64,000 nucleotides of DNA from positions 22,436,161 to 22,500,160 of the forward strand of contig NC_052046.1 in assembly GCF_015832195.1 (NCBI RefSeq), written 5' to 3'. The stretch is from Motacilla alba alba (lineage: Eukaryota > Chordata > Aves > Passeriformes > Motacillidae). Positions 14,001 through 28,300 of this stretch are shown here, piece by piece. Below the pieces are notes generated by a model. The model was not told where the DNA came from and searched no databases. It saw only the letters and a list, made by a program, of their open reading frames with translations. Position 1 is the stretch's first letter, and each line of letters starts with the position of its first letter. A program made the position numbers and the translations under genes.

Positions 14001-17000
14001 CATGTCTCTCCTATATGGTACCAACAATTTAAGATAAGCAGTTTCCTCCAGATTGTGGAAGTGTGTTCAGGTTGCAGATTTGATTTTGAAAAACTGTGGG
14101 TAGGTGTATATAGGGAAGATGAAGTATGTTTGTATAGTTTTTCTATAGAGACAGAACTCTGACCAGCTACAATCATAAGAAAAATATATGGTTTCTTTTG
14201 ATACTGAAATTTGCCTATGCTTTTTAATTACTTCAAGCCATGAGACCAAAATAGTTTTGCCATATTTTTCATTTTAAATTCCTTTGAAATATCAGTATTC
14301 AGAAATTTCAAGTTTCATAATTTTAAAACATTTAATTGTATTCCTAATGGAAACAGTAGATCAAAAACATATTTGCAATTTGGTTTGCAGTAAGCATGCA
14401 TAAAATATTCTTCTAATTTTGTTAGCAATTCTAGAATATTTCATCCATTCTCCAAATATAAAAAAGAACAACAAAACCAAGTATAATCTATATCAGAACA
14501 GGGCAAAAATGCAGTTCTTACAGCAGTGCTCACCTGCAAGTGATTTACCATTTTCACACAACACAAGACAGAACTTCGCATTTAGATTAACTAGATTTTT
14601 CAGCTTAAGGTACTGTATATGTTTGCTTTAATGATTGAAGGCATTAATATTTGTATAGTATTCTGAAGGTCTCTACAAAGTTCGAACGTGACAAATATAA
14701 ATGTCTGCGTTATAAATATTGAAGAGTCAAAAGTTGCCAGTTCTAAACACTTTTCTATAAATAACATGCTACACAAAACTTAGAACACTACAGCACACAA
14801 AATTTAAGGAAATGCAATTAGAAAATTAGCAATTCAAAAACCTATCAGATAAAGCTAAGTGTGCAAGAAATGAAAGATAGTTTCAAAAGCTCTTCAGCAC
14901 TCTCAATGAAGAAACTAGAAGGTATAGAGTACCATAAAAAAATTACAGGAAAAGATAAAGACCATAAAAATATAGCACAGGTATCCCTAAGCAGATTTAC
15001 AACACATAAATAAAACTGCAGTGAATTATTGCCCAATGCTTTCTTCTGCATCTCAATTATCTCAATTACCCAAAATGGCTCACACCACAGTATGTTCTCC
15101 CTGATGTTCAGCACCACTAAATATTCCTGTTTGAGCATTATGGGAAATACTGGCAAAAGACAGAATGGCTTTCTGATACTAGCTTGGCACAATTGCCAGC
15201 AACCAATTAAAAACTCCCCATATGTAGACAGGAACACCGAATTACATCAACTATGAATAAAGAAAAATTTTAAGTGACACATATGAGACATGTAAAGAAG
15301 GAACCAAGGAATTTTTGTAAATAAATTACAGCATAGAACTATTGGCAATAGCACTTCTGTGCACAGACAAATATTTAGGAGGGCAGTTCTTAGTTCTAGA
15401 TAATTTTTCTTAGATTAAATCTCAATAATAACACTCCTAATTTTGTAGGGACCAAAGCATACTGATTGACTTCTCCAGAAATGAACAGAGTATGATCTGA
15501 CTACAACAGCAAAGTTCCAAAAATGTCTTTTCTTTTTGGACTGAAGTCAAATTTTGTGATGTCTCAAGTTTCCTTAGTAAATCACGTATCGCTCACTTTC
15601 TGCACGTGGAAATATGAGGAAACTCAACAGCTGTAGGAAGGTATGGAATTCTGAAGCAACAGAGCTGAATGAAAAAGCACTCTTAACACATGAAGATACA
15701 GGAACCAGAAAGTTACAGCTGACACAGGGATATTTCCAGGCCAGCATAAAGAGTATTGGGTCGGTGGTTTTCATTAGCACTTTCTTCTAACTGTGTGTCA
15801 AATCTTCCCATACATAACAGAATTTTCATTAAAGAAATTATCAAAAGCAGCAAATAATCTTTTTCACACTTAGGTCTGGGATATCAATGACCTGATCTAC
15901 TGGAATTGTTAATTCACCTTAATCCATTAGAGATAGTTAAGAATTCATATATTTAGATAAGCAGGGTCACATACATATATGATGTAGTAAATCCATAAGA
16001 AACACTTACTGGGTAATTTTTTTGGAGGGATGGAAGGATGGGTTCAGGTAGGGCTATAAAAAAAAAGGTCAAAGTTGCTGTGATTCATGTAATTCACATG
16101 GAAGCAATATCATATCAACTATACCAAAGAGTTGCATTGAAATTCTATCTTAAAACCATTTATCAAGAACTTCACCTTCAAGCATTTTGTAAAATAAGTT
16201 ATTTGGCAAACATTTCTATTACTATATTTAGTACTATACGGTACTACAGGAACTTTATTGAGCTAATGAAAGGTCTTACTAAGATACTACTATACATAAA
16301 AGGGATGAAAAATTCTATAGCAGCTGGGTACAGCTTTATTTCTGAAATTCATATTCAGAATTCACGGCTATTGGAAAATAACCTAGATTCCCTAAATGAA
16401 AAATTAGAGCTTCACTCATCTTTTTTTTTTTTTTTTTCCTTTTATCTAATACAATTCTATGAACGAGTCTACAGTTACTGCAAAAGAACATGTTTTTCAG
16501 CTGCCAAGTATTACACACTGAATCTCCAAAGACATCCACATTAGTATAAGAATATGGAAATAAGTATAGAAAAGAAATTTGCCTAACAAAGGCAGGGACA
16601 CTAGTACAAAAGAAAGCTATTCTTTTTTTCCCTCTACAGTATCAACAAAAACACTATTAAAAATTGTAGGACACAGGCTATTTTCAGGAACATCACATGC
16701 ATATGGCAGGGAAAAAAAGCTTAAAATCTGCATGAATAAAACATCAGAACCTAAAAATCTGGTGCTTAGATGCATGTACAGTGTACAGGACCACACCTCA
16801 GGGGCTTTTTTTTCATGCCTTTTTTTTCCCCACAGAAAAGGTTGAGAAGCACAGGTAGAAGGCTCCTCATTGGTTTCTGGACTGCTGATCTTCCCAAGAC
16901 AGCTGACTGATCAGTTTTGCATGAAAAGGATTATTTGAACCCTTTTTTCCTCTTTCCTAGATAGCTGTGGCAGCTGCCAGAGATGACTACAGTAAATGTC

Positions 17001-20000
17001 CTTATGCATTTTTGTGAAGTAGTATTTGAGTTTATTTTATAGCTACACAGTGTCCTCCAGGTACATTTTTTTTCAAACCTTTTTAAAGGTGGTAACTCTG
17101 CCTCCAAAGAGCAGGTCCACTTGTTAAAAGACAAATGCAACACTAAGGAAATGGAGTAAAACTCACTTTACTTTTAAGTATTTCTGTGTAGGAGATGCTT
17201 GGTTTATTTCATTAAAGAGGAAAACTACACAAATAGGAACTTAAAAGGGACAGTTTAAACATTGTAGAAAATACTTACTCTGTAAATAGTGCAAAACCAT
17301 CAACACAAGACTATAGCTGTTTAAAGTACCACGACTGGCATCATTTATGTCATGAAAACTTGCCCACTTCTTAATAACAAGTACTAACGGACGAACTCGA
17401 TTCTCAACTGCAAGTAAAAGAAACACATCTCAAAAAAGTACATTTAACTAGATAGCAATTAATCAACATATGCTCTTACTTGATCAACATGGTAGTTTTG
17501 TATTCTAAGGTCTCATTCTGCAGGCATTTTAAAGAATTTATTTATAGAATTCTACAGTTACTATCCATCCTAAAAATCAAAATATGGTACTTGCATTTGC
17601 AAACAGCCTTTTGAGTAGTAAAATGCACAGACACATCACAAGAGGTATACTAGGAAATTTGCAAAGCGTCTCTCTACTTCTAAGGTCTCTCCAGTTCATT
17701 GTACCAATTTTCCCTGAAAAAAACTTGCTACCAGGACAGACCCTATGTTATTTTTTAATTTAGGCTATACAAACTTTGAAGGCAGGGAAAAGAATTATTG
17801 TGGCTGGAGGACACAGCTGATTCTAAAGTTTACAGCAGGATACATGACAGCAGTAATCCCTGCATACAAACATAAATTTTAAATTTGCCTTGTTCTCAAA
17901 AGCTTTTTATGCAGATGACATGTTAGAGACAATATCTCTTTAAATTAATACATATGCATTTCATGAGGAAAAACATAAACACAGCCCTATGCCAGATATG
18001 ATCTTCTGAATTTCTGATGAATACAGATAACCTTCTAATTAAAGCATTAATCTATTGTAGGTAAACATCAACCACCACAAACTCCTGGGACTCTGTTGAA
18101 TAATTTATTATTTGCAGGTGTGCAGAAGCAGATCATCAAAAAAAGCTTACACATTCTGGAGCACCTTTTCTAACCTGACATCATTACACAAAGTTTTGTA
18201 TTCTGCTTATCAGTGCACAAGGAGAAAAGACATCCTACAACTGCATCAGTCGGGGTGCTCTCTGTTATTCTGTAAAACTATCAAGCATGATTTTCTCACA
18301 ACATATTTAGAGTGGTTCAGCACACATGCCCATGTAACTGGTACTCTTCTCAGAATTAATGTCCTACTAGATCTGGAGGATCTCTTGGAAACAACCAAAC
18401 TCCTTACCACTAATGACCTTATTCCTGACATTGTTCACCAGTGGTTAAACTAAAAAATATAACTTAGTACACTAATTGTGAGATGCCAAAAAAGTACTGT
18501 ACAGATAGCACATGAAGATGCATTAATTGGAATAGAATTTTTCCATGAGAGAAAAATGCAAATAGGTTCCAGTTACACAGCTATTTTATGTCACAGCAGA
18601 AAAGATCTTTTTTTAGTTGACCTAATTTTGAGATATTAAATTTTGTCTGCTGGTGCATGTAACTAGTATATAATAAAGTTAGTGTGCAATATGGCCAGTA
18701 AACTTTGTCTGATGCTTTGATACAAGCTACCTCTCCAGAAAATGCTCAGTAATGATATTTGCACACAGCTAAGAAGTCCAGCCTCCACTAACTGAAAAAT
18801 ATCTAGCAAAAATTGCAGATTAATCACAGACATGCCCCCTTCAACAAACTGCTGTTAACATAACAGCACAGACTTCGCCTTCTAGCTCTGCCTAATCTGC
18901 CTACATTTTCTGTGGATGTTTTTGTGTCAGCTTGCCTCATCATCCTCCATACTTTCTAGAGTACTCATGCACCAACACCAAACAGTTAACTTCAAAACAG
19001 ACAGAACAGCATCCGCAGAAATTTTCTGAGTTTTAGCTTTTTTATCATGTTCACTAAGATAGTTAGTCCCTTGTTTGCCTGAGCATCTAATTTGTTCCAA
19101 TGGAAAACACACCAATACATCCTCTACATTAGAGGTAATTTGATAATTACCCATGCAGGGTAATTATCCTGCAGGTTGAAGACCTTCAACTACACAAGTA
19201 AGTGAGCAGGATAATACATATAAGGCTATCCAACCTTGCTCATTTGACTTATAAAAAGTATGGAGACAGTCTGATAAAAGCTTCCATTTAGTTTTGTGCG
19301 CCCTATGTCACCTGAGTTTTCTGGTCCAAGGAAGACAAGACAGACAAGCTGTACGCTGTATGATATTTAGGAAGGTCCAGAACATTGAAAACATTATCTT
19401 CTCAATCACAGGTCTCCCTTTGCTATTAACTCACTCCTTGACCTCAAGAAAATATTATTTAGCCTTCACCAGGAAACATGAAGTTAACTTTGCTGGCCTT
19501 ATAAAAGTGAAGCACCACAGCAGAACAGAAGAGAAGGTAGGATACTAGGACTGCTTCCATTGCTCTTTTCACATCTGGACTTGTCTGCCCTACAGTGATT
19601 TTCTGAGAAAAGACAATCTGTGACAGAAGCGACAAACAAGTATATCAACATTAGACTTCGTGAAGCGACTGCTCAATGATTACTTCCTAATATTTTTAAT
19701 ACTTGAAAGCAAATCCTTTTCCAATCATACACTTTCTTGAATGTATGAAGAAGTTACAGTTAACCAACTGATCCAGGACAAGTTGTAGACTCTCCTAGTA
19801 ACATGAATATGGAACACAAATTACTTTGACTGAAATATTACTAAAAATTAACTAGTGAAGGTAGTTTCTATTGGTAACTTCCTACCCTAAATAGAAAGAA
19901 ATTCCTTTATGCAAGAACTGAAGAAGGGGATAAAGGAATAAATGCAAATGCCCTAGAAGAAAAAGGCTGAGGCACACTCCTTTATGTACTTATCTGACAA

Positions 20001-22279
20001 ATAACATTGCAATGCTAAGAAAAAAACTCTTAGTTTACCACTAAGAGTGCTGCTGTTATTACCTTCCTTTCACAAGGCTGTTTCACAATCTCTCCCTAAA
20101 ATGCAAACTCCTGAGCAGACACAAACCAGTTTTGATTTGGGATTAGTATAAATACTGAAGCATTATTTTGGATTTTCCAAGCAAAGACTCTGCAACAGCA
20201 TACAGACATAGCTGGCTATCAGCTGTCCATACTGTCATTGGCTGTAAGGAAATAAAAGAAGCTGGAGATTATACCACTAGATAACCATTACTATCATGAT
20301 CTTATTATCTCCAGAATACCTGAAGTAGCCCTTGTAGTAGATATATGGACCTGAATATGAGGAATCTTTTTTATCTTCTGAATATTATAATATTCAGTTT
20401 AAAACATACAGCTGTTTTCTCCATGAATTTAGAATAAGAAACAAGAATTTAACTTAAAGCTACTTAATGTAGCTAAATAGATAATTATATATATAGGAAC
20501 CTAATATATTTTCATAGCATATCAATACCAAAATACAAACTCTAAAAGCAAAGTTTAAAGAAATAAGAAAATACAGTAAAAACTTACTGAATGCATAGCT
20601 TCTCAGAAGGAATGTATTTCTTATACCTATCACATTGTTTACATTCAAGTCGAAATCCACATTGCTATTAGGGAGGAAAAAAAAATGAAGCATCATGGTA
20701 TTTAATTTCTGAATGTTTACTACCTACTCTATGACAAATACAGAGAAAAGTAATTTTAATATAAAGCCCTAGAAACTTTCTTCAGAGTTTTAAATGCCAT
20801 GATTTACTTTTGTTTATAGCACCTGAGCCACTTACAGACTTGAACTCCTTTTTTATAAAAATGTTATTGTTGTTTTCAATGAAGAATACATGTAGATACA
20901 AATTTAGACTTTAGGACAACTTAGGATATCTTTTTTAATTTTTACCAAATCTTTCTCCCAACTACACTGTCACTACATGATTTATTACAGACAACTTTTG
21001 ATACAAGGAAGGATTCTCTGAAGTATTAGTTTAGGAAATTATGCCAACGAACTGAGAAAGAGAACTAGAAGAGGTCAGAATGTACGAGCCATTTCTGCAA
21101 TGACAGTAAGAGAGAATCAGTATGTAGGAAAAAAAACCAATTCTGAGTAAACACGACATATTTTGCAATAAAACAGTTTTGATACTTTCCATTCTGTTAA
21201 GATTAAATAAGGTAAACAAACACTAACTACTTTATTTACAACACAGCCTGCCCCCAAGTTTGAATTTCCTACAGCATATAGATCCTAACTACTCACAGAA
21301 CTCAAGAAATTATATTGCATTCATGGTAAATAATCCATATCAACACTAACTTGCAACAAGAAGAGCCTATTATTAGACAAAGAAATAGCTGTATATGTGA
21401 TAGACACTTATTTCCATTTTACATGCACAAGTTTCATTCATATAGCACTTGTTCACCCAAACACTTCTTTGGATTTTCTTGATTTTATAAGGGGAACATG
21501 GACCTGAAATTCATTAAATTTTTAAAAGACAATAATTTGAGGCCTACAAGAAATTTTTCATGTATTTTGAACATTTTATATTTTTACATCTTTTATACAC
21601 TTTTTACATCAAAACATTCTTTGCATCAAAACTACTGCATAATTTTAAACCTGAGTTAATATCAAACATAACCTTTTATATGTCTTAAGAATATAGTACA
21701 TAACAGTACAGGAAACAAACAAGCTTCAGCTACCACATCACAGTTGTAAATATAAGCATGACCACCCATAAGGATATTAACTGTATGTGCAAATATAATA
21801 AAAAATGTCAGATTGCATGTGTAATTCCAATTAATCCAAATTGACAACAAGACTATTTTCCAGATGCCAACTGAAGCAAGTTCTATTGCATGTTTACTAA
21901 TTGTTGCAGTGGTGGCAAGTGAAAAAGGTTTTGTACCACTTGGACTCAAGTTCTACTAAAAAGCACTAAAGGAGAGGAAAAGAGTCAACTGCACATCAAC
22001 TGTAGCAGAAGAGGAAGTTTTTTGTTATCTTCTGTAGTACTAAGATCTTGATAATTGATAAAAGGCTTGTTGGGAAGCAGAAGCGGCATTAGAGTAATTT
22101 CTGGGAAAGACTACCAAAAAAAATATGGTAAGTCTTTAAGTGCAGTTGATCTTCTCTTACTTTTTCAGCACTATAAACCCCCAAGTTTAAAGGTTATAAA
22201 AGAGAACAAATACAAACTGAATGCTTTCTCATTCACTGAATCAAAGTAAGGGGAAACAGCCATTTTCAGTTATATATGA

Positions 22280-22334
<55 letters not shown>

Positions 22335-25300
22335 CATTAGACTGTTCATCTCCAGATACAGAGATAACACCCATTGAATTCAACCACCTTTTCACAGCAG
22401 CTGGAAAAAACTCCCAACAAAAAAACAGCTCTCACAGGAAGCTTGTAATGTTTAGTTTCAATTTTGCCAAAGACAGGCTTAGTGCCCTGGGTACTGGATA
22501 TCCAATCAATTTTTCAAGACCTCTGTGAAAAAATGCATGCATATGCATTTTTTGTACATCTGAACCTACAAAAGACAAGAGGCCAGTAAGAGAGTATAAA
22601 GAGACAAATGCTTACATAAAAACAGGTTATGTAAGAGTAAGATAACTATAAATACAGAAAACAAAACAAAAATTAACTACAGTAAAAAAAATCCCAACCC
22701 AAAATGATGCCATTCACCGCCACTCCTCTCTACCACAAAAGCAATGTGGAAGATGGAAAACCAGATGGCAAACAATACTGCTTTTTACTCTGCAAAAATA
22801 TAATGTGCTGCTTCTAGTCTTAGAGGATCATACTTTGATTTAGTGGGAAATAAAGAGTTCTTTAAATCCTATCTGTAAAATATACAATTATCATGACTTA
22901 TTTTTTGAAAGTGACGGTACTATGGACTAACAGTGCTTACAAAAAGACTTCAGTCTTCTCACACAATCACTTCTATCTGTTCCATAGTAACGGTCTCTTT
23001 TTAAAGTTTATTTTCTCATTTTAAATTGAGGAAAAAAATTATTCGTGCTGTAATCCCATAACTCATTCAATATTTGGACTAGGAATGTATCATTTCATTT
23101 ATATATGAAAATACTAGCAATGCTATATGTAGCTAGTCCAAATAACCCAAATTTTAGCTTGACAAGTACCATACTTTCAGGAAGCATGGAAGAAACAACC
23201 TTCTGTACTGTTAGAAGAGCAAGTAAAAAAATTCCAATTATTAAAAGAAGGTAGGCAATTATACTCAAATAAATATGGGACTAGGTGTAAATGAAGAAAA
23301 AAGTGTAAAGTAAAAACCTCAACAAGTGTATAATCTCAGATGAAACAAAAGGTTAAACTGATGATATAGATCAGTTCAAATTGTAAACATGACAGATTTA
23401 ATTTTATCAGGGCAGGAAACCTAGCCATGATAAAGTTATATCATGATTAAAGCGTGTTGTGATATGCTTTCGTAGGGAGAGGCCAGAAAAGTATGCTTAT
23501 TTATTTTTAAAAGACAGAGACAGGGTTGCAAAATTTTAGAACTGTATAGACAGGTTAAGAGAACTACATTAAAGCTGTTCAAAGTCCAATTTACAAAGGA
23601 TGAAACAATATTACTATAGGAAACTGATACATAGCAGTGTTACAAAACTAAGCCAATTAACATTTCTCAGACTGTCAACATATTTCAGTGTTTGCATGAA
23701 TTTTTCCTGTCAGATACTTTTATCACACACAATAAGACATCATTATCTGTCCTAGTGCAACCCTCTAAATTATTCTCATATCTTCATAATGAATATACAA
23801 TGAATACAAGAAAATATCACCACAAACTAGTTTGTTTCAGTGTTGTTTGTATAGCTCAACAGTTATGTCTGCACATCAAGCAAAATATTTCACAACAGTT
23901 TTCTTCCTACCACTGTTTTTCTGTCAAACCATTTGTTAACTTGGAGTCCACTATGTACAAATAACCCACAGAAATATGTGCTATACCCCTTCTAATTCAC
24001 ATCATAGGAACTGAATAGCATCTTAACCATAAGAGGCGATTCAGATCATCAAGGCAATAAGCTGACTGCCACTGCATGCTAGCTCTACAAACTTTGATAA
24101 CAACTACAGCACCACACAAATAAAGACATAAAATGGTGGGACTACTCGTAAGGGCAGTACACATATAGAAACTTTCCCATGTCAAAGTCTAAGATTAGGC
24201 TGAAGAGAATACTTGCCTGACTTTATCCCTGAATTTCACTATTGGCACTTTTGCTCTGATCAGCTGAGGTCGCTCAATGTAGCTTGCTGAAAGGGAGAAA
24301 AATATGCAATTAAGTGTCATGCAAGATGCAGATCTTAATAAAAGATCCTGTAATAGAATGTAATCGACTGATTTATAGCAAACAGCAGCTTATTAAATTT
24401 AGCAGGGTTGTGCTAAACTAAGTAATTATAGCAACTGTAGCAAAAAACAACCTATAAAAGCAGGTGGAACACCCCCCACATCAAACATTAGAGAAGAAGT
24501 AAGTAGAACATAAAGTAGAAGGCTTTTCTGACGGAAATATATTCGAGAAATTTTAACATAAAGCATGCAGTACTACAACACTTTCATGGAACAGTACTTG
24601 TAATACAAATCCTGAATAGTTATAATTAAGGTACAAAAATAATGGAGAAGAACATATCCAACCAGGATGGGCTAATGATAGGCTTAAAACTTGTTTTGAA
24701 AACTGTTCATTTTAATTATAAACTATGTATCAGGAAATGCTACTGAAAACACAATAATGCTTTCTATCAAAGACGGGGTAAGCTTTATCAGCCTTATGTT
24801 TTAATAGTGATAGGACATGCAATAAATCCACACTGATGATGATGATTATTAGATGAATATCTACACAGTATGCTACCAAATGCACATTCCACACTCAGCT
24901 CCCCAAAGCTGCATCAGCCATATTGCTGTGAATTCCCTAGACTTCATGATACTTCAGCCTGTATTCAGTAGTTTCCCATAATCCTGAATGAATATTGTGC
25001 CCAAGAAAGTAATAAAGAAGAAAGAAAGGTAGGGCCTGTAGGTTGTATGATATGAATTTGATCAAAAGGTGTAATTTTAGTAATTACTTCTGTTGCTAAG
25101 TCTAGGACCACTTGAATTTGTCCATATCCAACATCATGTATTTTCCCATTGTTTTTATAAATTCACCTCAGATTAGCATGAATAAGCATGCACAGTACAA
25201 ATAATACAGACTAAAAATAACCTTGGATAAAATTATTTTTTCTTTCCCTCCAGAAAAAGCAACAAGGTACTTCTATCAGCTGAACAGCCAGCTTGATTAA

Positions 25301-28300
25301 ACAGCATAATCTCCATTGCTTTTGGATGACAAATTCAGATTTGGTGAAACAAAATATGTGCAATACTCAATTAAAGCAAGCTTTATTTTTTTTGAGACTC
25401 TGAAACAGTTTTATAGATATTCATGTTCAGACAGATTTGACCTGAGGCAATCTTTTATCTGGATTTTGATGCATTGCACAAGATTGGCACCCAGAATAAA
25501 AGACAATCTTACTAATTTACTGATGTTAAAGGGAGAATCTTAAATGAACAATTCATGCTCACTGTCTGCTAAATGAACACAAGCATCCCCTCCTTCTAGC
25601 TGCACCTTCCTAAACATCCAGGCATCTCTCCTCCAGCATCCCAGACTATTTTTAAAGTAAGAGTCTAAAGCATGCAGAGCTCTCTGCCTCCTCTCTATTC
25701 ACTAACAAATTTATGACAGAGATTCCTAATGAGCTAACACACGGTAGGCAACAGTAGGCATCTATCTGTATGCTATAGCAATTCAACTTTCATCACTATG
25801 ACCCTTCCTAATTATCTTCAGAGGTTAACTAAACTCATTCTAGGGACAATACACTTCCAAAGACATTCTTGTCTGCAAATGCCTCCCTGCACTTGATGGA
25901 TGCTTGTCTCAAATTAGCTAGCTAAGAAAAAAAGATACATCACAAAACATAATCCCAATCTGTTTCACAGGGTGGTAAAAAGCAAGGAAGAAGACAGAAA
26001 TAAGAGGTTAAGAGGAAGTTAGAAGGCAGTAACTTTGGTATCCTCTTTCTTGGCTCAGACCAATGATGCTGTTAGCAGAATCTATGTTGCACCTTACAGG
26101 GGAAGAAACAGTGACAAATACAGGGTGGGGAATTCCGGAAGGTTGAGTAAGTGCCTTAGTAAACTGACTATGTGATCATGAAAGCTATGACCAGAGAGGC
26201 TACACCAAAATACTTGAAAAGAAATCTGTACAGCTGCTCCACAGTTTTAGGCATGTTTGTGGAAAGGTCATGAACACCACTTCAGCTTAGCAAAATAGAA
26301 TATAAGTGGCTTCAAAGAAGACTAAGCATTGCTTCATATATAACTTATTCATGCAGAATTTCAGACTGAAGAGCTTAATTCTCTCTCTTCTTTTACATAA
26401 TGAAAGACTAAGCAATTGTACAGAATATTAATCCCAAACATGGTATATGCCAAAAAGATCTTTGACATCCTGAGCACAAAGCCTGCTCTTACTGATTTGG
26501 TTATACTACAGAAGGAGAAAGTGGACAACATAGAAGTCTGAATCCACATTCATGAAGAATCTAGGAAGGTACAACTCACTACAGGATAAAATAACTGCTG
26601 ATTTTTTGTAATTCACTCAATGATCTGCACAGTCCTACAAAGTCAAACTGAGTTCAAATTCCTTTGCTTGTCCCAGCTGTTACACATTTCCCACTAGACC
26701 ACCATTAGGCAGATTCCACTCTGATACCCTAGTCTCAATGCTACTGAACCTCTTTGTAAATCTAAGGGAAAATGAGCTCTTCGCTATTTATGCAGACAGT
26801 AAATACCTGTCAACCTAACACTATCAAGGTGTTCTTCAAATGAATCCCACACAGATGAATCTGAAGTGAGGAATCAGTCTGACATTTACTCTCAGTGGTT
26901 TAGATATACACAAAAACAATGAATAAAATATCAGAAGCTTATTCCCACTTTTCTGTTATCAGACTATTCAAAAACAGAACACATTTTCATTTCAGCTGGT
27001 ATTCTAGATGCAGAATGACAACACAGAAAAGCCTCTGCTATAAGACTTAGAATCTGAGGGACTAAAATGCCTTGCTCAGACTTGTTACCTTTTACAAATC
27101 TGAAACAAGCTAGAGTTTATACAAATTTTATATCCACTTCCTGAACCTCCTAATCTAACAATCACATTCAACTGTATATGAAGGATAAAAGAGATGGCAC
27201 CTTAAGTTCTGAAAACAAAACAAATTGTGAAAGGGACTGATGTAATTTGCAGCTGAATAAACAAATTGTGAAAGGGACTGATGTAATTTGCAGCTGAATG
27301 CTTCTTCATTTATCCATCATAGAATTAAGGTGAAATAAGCACAGAATCACACTTTTTCTGTCCTTATATTGGAATGAACAGGAACACTGCAGTATGCAAG
27401 AACAAAGAAGATGTTCTAAGAGGCACAGATAGAAAAAACGTCTTCCAGGTTGCTGAACCAAAGTAATCTGGAAAAAGGTTAAAAAAGCTCTAAAACTTTA
27501 CCTATGTCACAAATATCCTCCTTATTTCTTTTTGTCCTTTAACTCTTTCAAAAGAACTCTTTCAAAAAAAGAGCAAGAACTTATTTTAAATAGCATCTTA
27601 TATTTTCTCCCTGTTGTTATTTCTCTTACATCTTGGCACACACTTTGCTAGCTTTCATGTTTGGCCCACACTATGTTTATTTCCGTTCTCTCCTGTGAAG
27701 CAACTGCAAGTTTTGTGAGTGTTCACACGCTCGTTAAGAACATGCTGCAATCTCTCTTCTACAGAAGAGAGAAAAAAATACTTAACTAATATTGTCAGAG
27801 AGGTATTACCTTAAAATTGTAGGATAGTATCATACATACAGGGCAGCAAAAACTTGAAAATAATTACCAGATGCAGCTTCACGCATTTTAGGTAGACAGG
27901 CTCTCCCTGATTTATAGTAAGCACTACTGAGAACAACTAAAACTTCAGTGTGTTACCAACATTATTCTCATATTAAATCCAAACCACAGCACTGTATCAG
28001 ATACTAAGAAGAAAATTAACTATATCACCTGAAACCAGGACACCTCCTGTTCCAGAAGTACTAAACCTTGACATAACTTGAGCTATAGTTTGTAAATTAG
28101 CTACATCTAACTGTAAAGACCCATGTGCAGAAGCCTTTTGGTTTTGAACATTTTTAACCAACTTTTGTCTGTTAGTTCTATTCACAAAACATCCATACAC
28201 AGACACAGGACAGACTGCTACAAATAGGAATTAATGCCACAGTGATGTTAAGATTTTGAAGAGATGATGTAAGAGGACTACATACCACAACTAAGGGAGC

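Larger units (their letters stand above)
10002..16009 (-). other. TENT2: TENT2 intron 10-11
   Basis: A 6.0-kb intron. Apart from the microsatellite at 10021-10098 and the AAAC repeat at about 10558-10602 I recognise no element. ORFs of about 80-130 residues here have no visible domain. Confidence 0.75.

Noticed and set aside
16038..16544. 168-residue plus-strand ORF
   Set aside because: It overlaps a TENT2 coding exon on the opposite strand, has an A/T-driven composition and a poly-Phe run from a T tract, and matches no family.
18112..18453. 113-residue plus-strand ORF in a TENT2 intron
   Set aside because: No family recognised and no flanking gene signals; length is within chance for this amount of DNA.
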